A stretch of 6,318 nucleotides of DNA from the NCBI GenBank assembly GCA_017404125.1, contig JAFRCZ010000059.1, forward strand, positions 1 through 6,318. The letters run 5' to 3'. This document shows positions 1 to 6,254 of the stretch, one piece after another. The position numbers were made by a program, and so were the translations under genes. Under the pieces are notes generated by a model, which saw only the letters and a list, made by a program, of their open reading frames with translations, had not been told where the DNA came from and searched no databases. Source of the DNA: Methanobrevibacter sp. (GTDB lineage: Archaea; Methanobacteriota; Methanobacteria; Methanobacteriales; Methanobacteriaceae). How positions within the stretch are numbered: the first letter of the stretch is position 1; each line of letters opens with the position of its first letter.

Positions 1-10
1 AAAATTAAAT

Positions 11-36
11 AAAAAATATTAAAAAAAATAAAAAAA
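11..36 (-). terminator. Oligo-T terminator of the kor operon
   Basis: On the minus strand, downstream of the korC TAG stop (55-57), there are T runs of 7 (30-36), 8 (21-28) and 6 (11-16). Consecutive T runs without a stable hairpin are the usual form of intrinsic archaeal terminators. The whole stretch 1-54 is A-rich on the plus strand and holds no gene. Confidence 0.6.
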
Positions 37-54
37 GAAAGGAAAATAAAAATA

Positions 55-600
55 CTAAAGCAAAGCATAACCTGCTTCGAATGCTTGTATATTCTTATCT
101 TCGGTGCCTTTTGGTACACTGTCTAAAATAGCTTGTTTTGCTGCATCAACTGAAACTACATTGGTAACCTTAACGATTGCACCAATCATCACTATATTTG
201 CTACGATTCTAAGTCCAACATCTTCAGTTGCAGTTTTTGTTGCTTGCGCTCTGTAAAGCTTGATTTTATGCTCTTTTACAAAATCAACTATCTCCTCTTC
301 AACAATCATATCTGGATCGATAATCAAGACACCTTCGTCCTTTAAATCGCCCATATATTTGATTAAAGCTTCATGAGACATAGCAACCAAAATGTCTGGA
401 CTGGTTACTTTAGGATAGTCTATTTCATCATCATCAATAACAACTTCAGTTCTTGAAGCTCCTCCACGAGCCTCAGGACCGTAGGATTGAGTTTGAACAG
501 CATTCTTATTATCAAAGAGTGAAGCAGCCTTACCGATAATGACTCCTGCCATAATTACCCCTTGACCACCAAAACCAGCTATACGAACTTCAGTTCTCAT
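55..600 (-). CDS. korC: 2-oxoglutarate:ferredoxin oxidoreductase, gamma subunit
   Basis: This is the gamma subunit (181 residues) of the cytoplasmic KorABCD complex, which interconverts 2-oxoglutarate + CoA and succinyl-CoA + CO2 with ferredoxin. It belongs to the pyruvate ferredoxin/flavodoxin oxidoreductase gamma family. The N-terminal RIAGFGGQGVIMAG (about residues 6-19) is the family's glycine-rich signature, followed by SYGPEARGG near residue 40, also typical. I chose the ATG at 598-600 over the upstream in-frame start near 660: the family signature begins directly after it, GAGGAG lies at 611-616, and the extra 20 residues would overlap korB and match nothing. korB ends one nucleotide before this ATG, so the two are probably translationally coupled. 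It is the last gene of the operon, followed by T-rich DNA. The Kor rather than Por or Vor assignment rests mainly on the neighbouring subunits and the D-A-B-C gene order. Confidence 0.93.
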   Translation of the reverse strand: MRTEVRIAGFGGQGVIMAGVIIGKAASLFDNKNAVQTQSYGPEARGGASRTEVVIDDDEIDYPKVTSPDILVAMSHEALIKYMGDLKDEGVLIIDPDMIVEEEIVDFVKEHKIKLYRAQATKTATEDVGLRIVANIVMIGAIVKVTNVVSVDAAKQAILDSVPKGTEDKNIQAFEAGYALL

Positions 601-601
601 T

Positions 602-1462
602 TTAATCCAACTCCTCAAATGCAGATTTAATAGCCAATGGCTTATCTGAGTTTTCCTCAACCAATGCCTTTATTCCAGCAGTCAATTCATCATGTGGCTT
701 ATTGGCAAATTCACCAACAATGATTTTTCCTTCTAATTCTGCTTCATCCATCTTCTCTGCTCTTCTTTTATTTATACTGTTTTCCTTAATCCATTGGAAC
801 ATGGATAATGGGGTTTTCATCTTGTTTTTACGTCCGAAATAAGTAGGGCATTGAGAAACAACTTCAATGAATGAGAAACCATCATTTTCCAAACCTTTTT
901 GAATAGCTTTAGAAAGTTGCATCGGATGAGTGGTGGTCCATCTAGCAACATAGGATGCACCAGCTGCACTTACAAGTTCCGCTAAATTGAAAGGCATATC
1001 TCTTGAACCATAAGGTGCAGTTGTACCAAAGCTTCCTTTAGGGGAAGTTGGACTGATTTGACCACCGGTCATACCATAAATATTATTGTTGATACAGATT
1101 ACAGTGAGATTGATGTTTCTTCTTGCAGCGTGAATCAAATGGTTTCCACCAATGGACGCTGCATCCCCGTCACCAGTGAATACAACAACATCCAAGTCAG
1201 GGTTTCCCACTTTCAAACCTGTTGCAAAGCTCAATGCTCTTCCGTGAGTTGTGTGGAGTGAATCACATTTTGCATAACCAGGAATTCTTGAAGAACAGCC
1301 GATACCTGAAACCATAGCAACATTTTCAAAATCAATATCTGTTCCTTCCAATCCTCTAAAGAATGTACTTATTACAGTACCATTTCCACATCCTGGACAG
1401 AATATATGTGGCAATCTTTCTTCTCTAAGATATTTTTTATATGGGCTTTCCTTTTCTACCAT
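602..1462 (-). CDS. korB: 2-oxoglutarate:ferredoxin oxidoreductase, beta subunit
   Basis: This is the thiamine diphosphate (TPP)-binding beta subunit (286 residues), which forms the catalytic core with KorA. CPGCGNG at residues 22-28 and the cysteines C22, C25, C56 and C205 match the four ligands of the single [4Fe-4S] cluster in archaeal 2-oxoacid oxidoreductase beta subunits. GDGD at 97-100 followed by NNN at 125-127 is the Mg-TPP binding motif (GDG-x(n)-NN). IYGMTGGQ, just after it, is also typical of the family. The length is normal and no key residue is missing. The ATG at 1460-1462 has AGGTGG at 1467-1472, which overlaps the TAG stop of korA. The gap to korA is 8 nucleotides and to korC 1 nucleotide, so this is a strict operon. 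The C-terminal tail after about residue 215 is the usual variable KorB extension. Confidence 0.95.
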   Translation of the reverse strand: MVEKESPYKKYLREERLPHIFCPGCGNGTVISTFFRGLEGTDIDFENVAMVSGIGCSSRIPGYAKCDSLHTTHGRALSFATGLKVGNPDLDVVVFTGDGDAASIGGNHLIHAARRNINLTVICINNNIYGMTGGQISPTSPKGSFGTTAPYGSRDMPFNLAELVSAAGASYVARWTTTHPMQLSKAIQKGLENDGFSFIEVVSQCPTYFGRKNKMKTPLSMFQWIKENSINKRRAEKMDEAELEGKIIVGEFANKPHDELTAGIKALVEENSDKPLAIKSAFEELD

Positions 1463-1470
1463 TATACCAC

Positions 1471-2601
1471 CTATCCATTAATCTCCTTGATTTTATCATA
1501 AATTTCATCAGGCTTGTGAAGGATTCCTCCAATCTTGCCAATCAAATGAACATTAGCTTCTCCATGTGCTGCCCTTTCAACTTCATGCACCATTTGTCCC
1601 AAGTTCATTTCAGGAACAATGATGTCACTTGCAGTTTTAGCAATCTCTGCAATTTCCTCTTCTGGGAAAGGCCATGGAGTGTCAATTTTAAGAGATCCTA
1701 CTTTGATGCCTTCTTCTCTTGCCTTCTTCATAGCTGCTCCAACAGAACGGTATGGAGAACCACAGGAAACAATTACAATATCTGCATCATCACAATTCTC
1801 TTTTTTAACAGAACAGATATCTTTTCTATGCATTAAGACCTTATTGCATAATCTTTCAACTAATTTGTGATGAGTGTCTGGATCATTGGTATCAGGATAA
1901 CCTCTCTCATCATGAGTCAAACCGGTAACATGAATATTGAATCCATTACCAAAAGCAGGCATAGGAGTAGTTCCATCCTCAGGAGCATCAAATGGCAAGT
2001 ATTGGCCATCTGTTTTTTCTGGTCTTTGACGAGCTACGATTTCAATATCATCAGGAATTATCAATTTTTCTCTCATGTGACCTACTACTTCATCAGCCAA
2101 TACAGTTACAGGAACTCTGTACTCTTCAGCTAAATTAAAAGCTTTAATTGTAAAATCAAAGAATTCCTGTACAGATGAAGGTGCTAAAACAATAGGTTCA
2201 TAATCTCCGTGAGATCCCCAGCGAGCTTGCATCATATCTGCTTGAGCAGACATGGTAGGCTGGCCAGTAGATGGGGAACCTCTTTGAACATTGATAATTA
2301 CAATAGGAGTTTCTGTAATGAATCCATATCCAATATTTTCCTGCATCAATGAAATACCCGGACCAGAAGTAGCAGTCATTGCTTTCATACCACTCCAGGA
2401 AGCACCAATAATAGCCCCTGCAGATGCAATCTCATCTTCCATTTGAACAAAGGAACCTCCATATTTAGGAAGCAAAATAGACATTTGTTCTGCAATTTCA
2501 GTAGATGGAGTAATTGGATAACCTGCAAAGAATCTGCAGTTTGCAGCTATTGCACCTAATGCACAAGCTTCATTTCCTTGAACAAAACGCTCTTCTGCCA
2601 T
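1471..2601 (-). CDS. korA: 2-oxoglutarate:ferredoxin oxidoreductase, alpha subunit
   Basis: This is the alpha subunit (376 residues) of the Kor complex. It provides the domain that binds the pyrimidine end of TPP and much of the 2-oxoacid pocket. The N-terminal POR_N-type domain (about residues 8-240) contains GYPITPSTE at 27-35, EDEIAS at 55-60, the TSGPG loop at 78-82 and QRGSPSTGQPT at 106-116. GLTHDERGYP at 227-236 is characteristic of KorA-like rather than pyruvate-specific subunits. A second domain follows at about residues 270-370. The enzyme probably runs reductively in this organism, making 2-oxoglutarate for glutamate. The ATG at 2599-2601 directly abuts the TAA stop of korD with no gap, and GAGGTGG at 2607-2613 lies inside the end of korD, so translation is likely coupled. 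Exact 2-oxoacid specificity cannot be read with certainty from sequence alone. Confidence 0.95.
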   Translation of the reverse strand: MAEERFVQGNEACALGAIAANCRFFAGYPITPSTEIAEQMSILLPKYGGSFVQMEDEIASAGAIIGASWSGMKAMTATSGPGISLMQENIGYGFITETPIVIINVQRGSPSTGQPTMSAQADMMQARWGSHGDYEPIVLAPSSVQEFFDFTIKAFNLAEEYRVPVTVLADEVVGHMREKLIIPDDIEIVARQRPEKTDGQYLPFDAPEDGTTPMPAFGNGFNIHVTGLTHDERGYPDTNDPDTHHKLVERLCNKVLMHRKDICSVKKENCDDADIVIVSCGSPYRSVGAAMKKAREEGIKVGSLKIDTPWPFPEEEIAEIAKTASDIIVPEMNLGQMVHEVERAAHGEANVHLIGKIGGILHKPDEIYDKIKEING

Positions 2602-2808
2602 TTATTCCACCTCTTTTTCAACATAAATAGCTTGATCAGGACATGATAATTCACATAATCCACATTTTGTACAGCCTTCCTCATGTTCTGGGAAAGGGAG
2701 ATAAACGTTTTTAGTGTTTACCTTATCAGATTTTGAATAAACATTTTTAGGACAAGTAGCTATGCAAATATCGCATCCTTTACAAAGCTTAGAGTCTATA
2801 ATAATCAT
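2602..2808 (-). CDS. korD: 2-oxoglutarate:ferredoxin oxidoreductase, delta (ferredoxin-like) subunit
   Basis: This small 68-residue protein is a dicluster ferredoxin that passes electrons between the KorB cluster and external ferredoxin. It carries two complete [4Fe-4S] motifs: C9, C12, C15, C19-Pro (CKGCDICIATCP) and C46, C49, C52, C56-Pro (CTKCGLCELSCP). The linker between them is about 26 residues, within the range for KorD/PorD-type subunits. It is the first gene of the operon, so the promoter should lie in the 285-bp gap upstream (2809-3093). The ATG at 2806-2808 has GATGAT at 2812-2817, a partial match to the archaeal Shine-Dalgarno AGGTGAT; the sortase gene in this window uses the same motif. 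The position next to korA identifies it as KorD rather than a free ferredoxin. Confidence 0.93.
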   Translation of the reverse strand: MIIIDSKLCKGCDICIATCPKNVYSKSDKVNTKNVYLPFPEHEEGCTKCGLCELSCPDQAIYVEKEVE

Positions 2809-2882
2809 TAAATCATCTCACATTCTTTGTATAGTTTGAATAATTAGTTAAAATATTAAAATAAATACCTTATTACATTATC

Positions 2883-2936
2883 TCTTAGAAAATTTTATCT
2901 TAAAAAAATTGTCTTAAGATAAATTTGTCTTAAGAT
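2883..2936 (-). promoter_or_regulatory. Phased TCTTA repeats and palindromes upstream of korD, candidate operator
   Basis: Plus-strand motifs TCTTAGAA (2883), TCTTAAAA (2898), TCTTAAGA (2912) and TCTTAAGA (2928) recur every 14-16 bp. The last two are perfect 8-bp palindromes within an identical 10-mer GTCTTAAGAT (2911-2920 and 2927-2936). A perfect 10-bp inverted repeat also spans the block: TTTATCTTAA (2894-2903) and TTAAGATAAA (2914-2923), with a 10-nt loop. The block lies about 75-128 bp upstream of the korD ATG and overlaps or adjoins possible TATA elements (for example minus-strand TTTTATAT at 2935-2942). It could bind a regulator of kor. No regulator is encoded nearby, and the gap 2809-3093 holds no gene. 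Confidence 0.4.
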
Positions 2937-3042
2937 ATAAAATATAATATTAATATATATGACTTTATTTATTTAAATAATTTAGTATATCTGAACAAAT
3001 AATTAGTTTAAAATTAGGAAAATGAATATACAATAAAAATTG

Positions 3043-3078
3043 AAAAAAATTAGAAAAAATTTTTTAAAAATAAAAAAA
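3043..3078 (-). terminator. Oligo-T terminator after mptD
   Basis: Minus-strand T runs at 3072-3078 (7), 3054-3059 (6) and 3043-3049 (7) lie just past the second TAA (3094-3096) of mptD, not past the premature stop. Their position fits the original full-length gene end. Confidence 0.55.
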
Positions 3079-3093
3079 GATTTGCAAAAGAAA

Positions 3094-3465
3094 TTATTCA
3101 ATAATCTCTTCTACAAACATTAAAGGATAATTAAGTTCTTCTATAAACTTTATTCTTATTACTGCCAAAACATCGTCTACTTTAGAATAAATTTAAACAT
3201 CCAGCATATCTCCACTAAGAGAGGTATATTCAAATTCAGTCATGGCTTTATCCAATCTATCCAAATCAATGGAAACTTCAACCTTATCAATACAAGGCTG
3301 TAAAGCGAAAGACTCCTCCATAGCTTTTTCTAAACTTGCAATATTGGTTTTGTTAAAAGGAGTCCCTACAAACTGGTGGAATAAAGCTCCCATACTAATA
3401 GCTCCTTCGAATATAGCTCTTTCCCTATTTGAAATATTGGAAAAATATTTTTCTTTAGTGTCCAT
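3094..3465 (-). pseudogene. mptD: Archaeal dihydroneopterin aldolase gene mptD, interrupted by an in-frame TAA
   Basis: MptD cleaves 7,8-dihydroneopterin to 6-hydroxymethyl-7,8-dihydropterin and glycolaldehyde in methanopterin synthesis. The open frame 3465-3193 gives 90 residues with the family pattern NRERAIFEGAISMGALFHQF (13-32), LQPCIDKVEVSI (55-66) and YTSLSGDMLDV (80-90). By recollection of the M. jannaschii enzyme, H30, Q56 and Y80 correspond to its catalytic His35, Gln61 and Tyr78. The frame stops at TAA (3193-3195) directly after MLDV. The same frame then stays open for 32 codons, including FIEELNYPLMFVEEIIE, which reads like the expected C-terminal end, and stops at TAA 3094-3096. 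The total of about 123 codons is normal for the family. AGAGGT at 3471-3476 supports the ATG at 3463-3465. The break is therefore one nonsense codon, not a frameshift. It could be a true recent mutation, a sequencing or assembly error, or read-through. The sortase gene ends 54 nucleotides upstream, possibly on the same transcript. Confidence 0.85.
3193..3195 (-). other. Premature TAA codon inside mptD
   Basis: On the minus strand the codons read GTT-TAA-ATT-TAT. The TAA falls between MLDV and IYSKVDD, where MptD proteins continue without a break. AAA, GAA or CAA could each become TAA by one substitution. The frame is the same on both sides, so no base has been gained or lost. Confidence 0.85.
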
Positions 3466-3519
3466 AAAATACCTCTAAATCATATTAATTACAAAATTTT
3501 AAAATGTTCATTGATATGC

Positions 3520-4284
3520 TCAACTTATTCCCATCAGACTATTTAGCCATCCTAATTGATCAGCCCATATTTGTGAAGATACAGGGAAAATACAGAAATA
3601 AATAAGAACAATTGTAATGGCTATGACAACTGCTAAAATAACTTTTCTCTCTTTACCAGGAGTGAAATAAGATACAATCAATCCGAAAATAAAGAAACCA
3701 GCAGTAATTAACCAAGCCCAATGCTCTTGAGGATTTTGCTCCAATGCTGTTTCATTGATTGAACTTACTGAATTTAAATCTGCAGTTACTAATAATCTTT
3801 GGGCAGTTGAACCAATTGGATGGCATGTAACCAATAACAATTCCTGATTGTGTATATCTCCAGTTTTATGGCTTTCATTTAAAACCAAATAGTTAGCTGG
3901 AGAGATTATCTTTGATTCTTTAACTGTATAATTTACTTCACCGATTCCCGGCCATTCTACTATAACCATATCCCCTTTTTTAAGAGCATCTAAACGTAAA
4001 AATGGAGACCCCTGCAAGGTTCTATGACCATATAAAACGGTATCTCCCTTAGTCGGAATATTGGAAGTGACATCAAAATAAACTCCTTGAGAGATTGAGA
4101 CATTATTAATCTTTTCAAAAACTCCGATAGATGGAATACTCACAACAGATGCATTTATCTCCTTAGATTCTGCAACATTTTTATATGCGAAGTAATTCAC
4201 TTCAGTTAAAGCATATAGCCCTATAACTAAAAAAGCAATAATGACAATAATTGTTGTAGGCTTTATATAATCCTTTATTTTCAT
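3520..4284 (-). CDS. Sortase family cysteine transpeptidase, membrane-anchored
   Basis: The protein (254 residues) belongs to the sortase family, which attaches surface proteins by cleaving a C-terminal sorting signal through a thioacyl intermediate. A hydrophobic helix at about residues 10-29 anchors it. The sortase fold spans about 45-171: GDTVLYGHR holds His87, LLLVTCHPIG holds Cys154, and AQRLLVTADL holds Arg163, so the catalytic set is complete. Two more hydrophobic segments at about 189-207 and 214-234 follow the domain, giving three predicted helices with the catalytic part outside. I chose the ATG at 4282-4284 over the in-frame ATG at 4291-4293 because the latter lies inside GATGAT (4289-4294), which is well placed as the ribosome site of the former; korD uses the same arrangement. 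The sortase class is not clear, and no LPXTG-like substrate is visible in the window. Transcription may continue into mptD, 54 nucleotides downstream. Confidence 0.9.
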   Translation of the reverse strand: MKIKDYIKPTTIIVIIAFLVIGLYALTEVNYFAYKNVAESKEINASVVSIPSIGVFEKINNVSISQGVYFDVTSNIPTKGDTVLYGHRTLQGSPFLRLDALKKGDMVIVEWPGIGEVNYTVKESKIISPANYLVLNESHKTGDIHNQELLLVTCHPIGSTAQRLLVTADLNSVSSINETALEQNPQEHWAWLITAGFFIFGLIVSYFTPGKERKVILAVVIAITIVLIYFCIFPVSSQIWADQLGWLNSLMGIS

Positions 4285-4288
4285 AAAA

Positions 4289-4294
4289 ATCATC
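4289..4294 (-). promoter_or_regulatory. Ribosome binding site GATGAT that decides the sortase start
   Basis: GATGAT lies four nucleotides before the ATG at 4284 and contains the alternative ATG at 4293. The korD gene has the same GATGAT three nucleotides before its start, which supports using the downstream ATG here. Confidence 0.55.
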
Positions 4295-4355
4295 TACAAA
4301 ATTAAACTAATCTTTAAATTCCTGACAAATTTTAAATTGAAATATCTATCAATTA

Positions 4356-4368
4356 ATTATATACTTTA
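4356..4368 (-). promoter_or_regulatory. Candidate archaeal promoter (BRE/TATA) of the sortase gene
   Basis: On the minus strand the bases read TTAAAGTATATAAT, that is, TATATAAT (4356-4363) preceded by an A-rich, BRE-like stretch. Transcription would start about 25 nucleotides further on, near 4333-4337, leaving a leader of about 50 nucleotides before the ATG at 4284. The surrounding DNA is so AT-rich that chance matches are common. Confidence 0.35.
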
Positions 4369-4443
4369 AATCTATTTTTCATATTTAATAAATTTATAAT
4401 ATTTCATTAGCAAAAAATACTTAATCTAAATTAAAAAGAAATT

Positions 4444-4498
4444 AAAAAAGAAAAAAATAAAATAGTTAAATAAATAATTAAAAAATTTTGAAAAAAAA
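4444..4498 (-). terminator. Oligo-T terminator after the CpaB-like gene
   Basis: Minus-strand T runs at 4491-4498 (8), 4480-4485 (6), 4451-4457 (7) and 4444-4449 (6) follow the TAA at 4554-4556. They separate this gene from the sortase gene and suggest two transcripts. The rest of the 269-bp gap shows no gene. Confidence 0.55.
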
Positions 4499-4553
4499 TA
4501 AATATCAATAACAAAATCTATAAGAAATACAAAGATTGCTCCGGATATATATT

Positions 4554-6137
4554 TTAATAATATGTAGCATTTAATTCATTCACTACCCAATTAGGTGCAA
4601 AATCTGTAGGAATTGTTAAAATCAAATCATCCATATTATTTATTACAAAATTAACATCAGATTGTGGGACTTCCAAAAGAATGATGTACTCTGAATCCAA
4701 GTCCCCCAAATTAGACATCCGCTCAAAATTTGATAATCGAACACCATAATTCATCAAATAGGAATCTAAAGCATTATTATTGCTATTTGAATTTAATACT
4801 GATGATTTAAGAAGTTCTTCAACATCACTTGAATAAGAAACTGTGTTTTCAAAGGGTTTTGTTTCATTTCCTTTGATTAGAGTTTTTGATTTAGAAACAG
4901 TACTATCAACTAAACCACTATCCTTAGAACGCAAGATTGCTAAAACTGTTGCCCCACTTACAATCGGATCTTCTTCAGTCGTTTCCAAAGTATTTTCAAG
5001 AGTTTCATTTGATGAAATGGAACTTAAATTACTATCCATATCTACTTCTCCCTCTGAATAGCTGGAATTATCCTTAATATCCCCATATTCTTCAGAATAA
5101 CTAGAATTATCATCTAATGAATAAATGTCAACAACTGAACCAACAGAAATTAATCCTGCAGTAGCTTGAAGTCTTGAAAGTGTAATCGGAACAATGACCG
5201 TATTCACCTTCTCAAATTGAACATTAGACAATATTTTAGCATCATTATCCTTAACAAAATCATTCGCATCTTTCACAGACATGATAATGTTCTTATTTTT
5301 ACCATAAGACATCATTACTCGGCCGAAATCATCCTTGCAGGATACGATTTTAGAACTGTGATATACTCTCCAATCCTTTGTAGCGGGTCTTAAAATATCT
5401 ATCGATTTGATTTCTTCAATATCATAAGCCTGATTGATTCTATTTTCCAAAGTATAATAATTCTCATTAAGTTCTAAAGGACCTTTATACAAAGCATTAA
5501 GCTCATTTAGCTTTGAATTTTTTTCTAGGTTCAATTCATTCTGAAATGGCTCGAAAACAAAAAAGTAAAAAGAAGATGAAATCAATACTAAAAAAATTAA
5601 TATAAAGGTTACCTTAGCAAATAAGGATTTTGAAGAATCCGTTTTATTTAACAAATTCTTTTTGAATTTCAATAATTCATCTTTAAAACCTTTTCTATTA
5701 AAGTCTTTTCTATTAAAATCTTTTCTATCAACATCTTTTCTATCAACATCTTTTCTATTAAAATCTTCATACTCCTCTTTTTGAAAATCATTTAAAATTT
5801 TTGAATCTTCATTTTCTTTAAAATTTTTAAAATCATTTAAGCCATCAGCCTTGGGAGGACGAATATATTTAACATATTTCTCATAAACCCCATCCAAATC
5901 ATCATCAGAATTAGAATTATCTCTAGAACTAAATTCATCATTATAAAATCCTGAAGTGGAACTAGAACTATTTTTTAAAGGAGAACTTTCAGGAATAATG
6001 GAATCAAAACTTGGAAAATGTGAAGAATCTTCATTATTATTCGTTTTATCTGATTTTAATTGATTTTTGTCACCTGAATTTTTCAATTTAAATTTATCAT
6101 TTTTAAACAAATTAAATCGATTTTTTCGATTAGTCAT
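4554..6137 (-). CDS. Single-pass membrane protein with CpaB/RcpC-like outer region (possibly DUF515 family)
   Basis: I do not recognise an established function. The 527-residue protein has three parts. Residues 1-170 are polar, low-complexity and probably disordered, with a pentapeptide repeat (N/D)RKD(V/F), five copies, at 127-151. One hydrophobic helix sits at about 173-196, flanked by a Lys-rich stretch on its N-terminal side, which suggests the N-terminus is inside and the rest outside. The outer part contains VIVPITLSRLQ followed by AGLISVGSVVDIY (about 312-339), then VSGATVLAIL (393-402) and YIILLEVPQSDVNF (484-497). This order resembles the RcpC/CpaB domain of Flp pilus assembly proteins (pattern aG.l.pGd.VDv, then VLai, then a beta strand with a helix). 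The outer region has several possible N-glycosylation sites, for example N344, N357, N377 and N523. I prefer the ATG at 6135-6137, with AGGT at 6147-6150, over the TTG at 6144-6146, which directly abuts AGGT. No LPXTG-like end is present, so it is not an evident sortase substrate. Confidence 0.82.
   Translation of the reverse strand: MTNRKNRFNLFKNDKFKLKNSGDKNQLKSDKTNNNEDSSHFPSFDSIIPESSPLKNSSSSTSGFYNDEFSSRDNSNSDDDLDGVYEKYVKYIRPPKADGLNDFKNFKENEDSKILNDFQKEEYEDFNRKDVDRKDVDRKDFNRKDFNRKGFKDELLKFKKNLLNKTDSSKSLFAKVTFILIFLVLISSSFYFFVFEPFQNELNLEKNSKLNELNALYKGPLELNENYYTLENRINQAYDIEEIKSIDILRPATKDWRVYHSSKIVSCKDDFGRVMMSYGKNKNIIMSVKDANDFVKDNDAKILSNVQFEKVNTVIVPITLSRLQATAGLISVGSVVDIYSLDDNSSYSEEYGDIKDNSSYSEGEVDMDSNLSSISSNETLENTLETTEEDPIVSGATVLAILRSKDSGLVDSTVSKSKTLIKGNETKPFENTVSYSSDVEELLKSSVLNSNSNNNALDSYLMNYGVRLSNFERMSNLGDLDSEYIILLEVPQSDVNFVINNMDDLILTIPTDFAPNWVVNELNATYY
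5686..5760 (-). repeat. Five-copy 15-bp tandem repeat within the CpaB-like gene
   Basis: Five 15-bp units begin at 5686, 5701, 5716, 5731 and 5746, all sharing the plus-strand core CTTTTCTAT. They differ by a few bases each, and a degenerate partial copy starts at 5761. The unit length is a multiple of three, so the repeat encodes pentapeptides (N/D)-R-K-(D/G)-(V/F) without disturbing the frame. It lies in the predicted cytoplasmic tail, 21 residues before the membrane helix. Confidence 0.93.
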
Positions 6138-6226
6138 AGTTATCAAACCTAAAATGGAATGAAATAAAATTAGTAGAAAAACAGGTTTTGTGAAACATTA
6201 AATAATTAATTAAAACTTAATTTGGC

Positions 6227-6254
6227 AAAATAGCCTGATAAAAATAGTCTGATA
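6227..6254 (-). repeat. Two-copy 14-bp direct repeat upstream of the CpaB-like gene
   Basis: AAAATAGCCTGATA (6227-6240) is directly followed by AAAATAGTCTGATA (6241-6254), with one mismatch. It lies 90-117 bp upstream of the start codon at 6137, in a gene-free AT-rich stretch (6138-6318) that probably contains the promoter. It may be a binding site or simple slippage. Confidence 0.6.

Noticed and set aside
601..660. A longer korC beginning near 660
   Set aside because: The added residues match nothing in the gamma subunit family and overlap korB; the ATG at 600 has a good ribosome site and begins right before the GFGGQG motif.
1058..2133. Several plus-strand open frames between 1058 and 2133
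   Set aside because: They lie antisense to korA and korB, have no family motifs or ribosome sites, and are shadows of the well-supported minus-strand genes.
2809..3093. Possible small RNA or riboswitch in the kor leader
   Set aside because: Apart from the TCTTA repeats and one AT-only stem there is no GC-containing conserved fold; nothing matches a riboswitch class I know.
3242..3478. Plus-strand open frame of 78 codons opposite mptD
   Set aside because: It is the complement of a recognisable gene and its product has no recognisable pattern.
4843..5061. Plus-strand open frame of 72 codons inside the CpaB-like gene
   Set aside because: It arises from low-complexity Ser-rich coding on the other strand and has no supporting start signals.
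5686..5768. CRISPR-like array
   Set aside because: The units are contiguous 15-bp tandem repeats within a coding frame, with no spacers.
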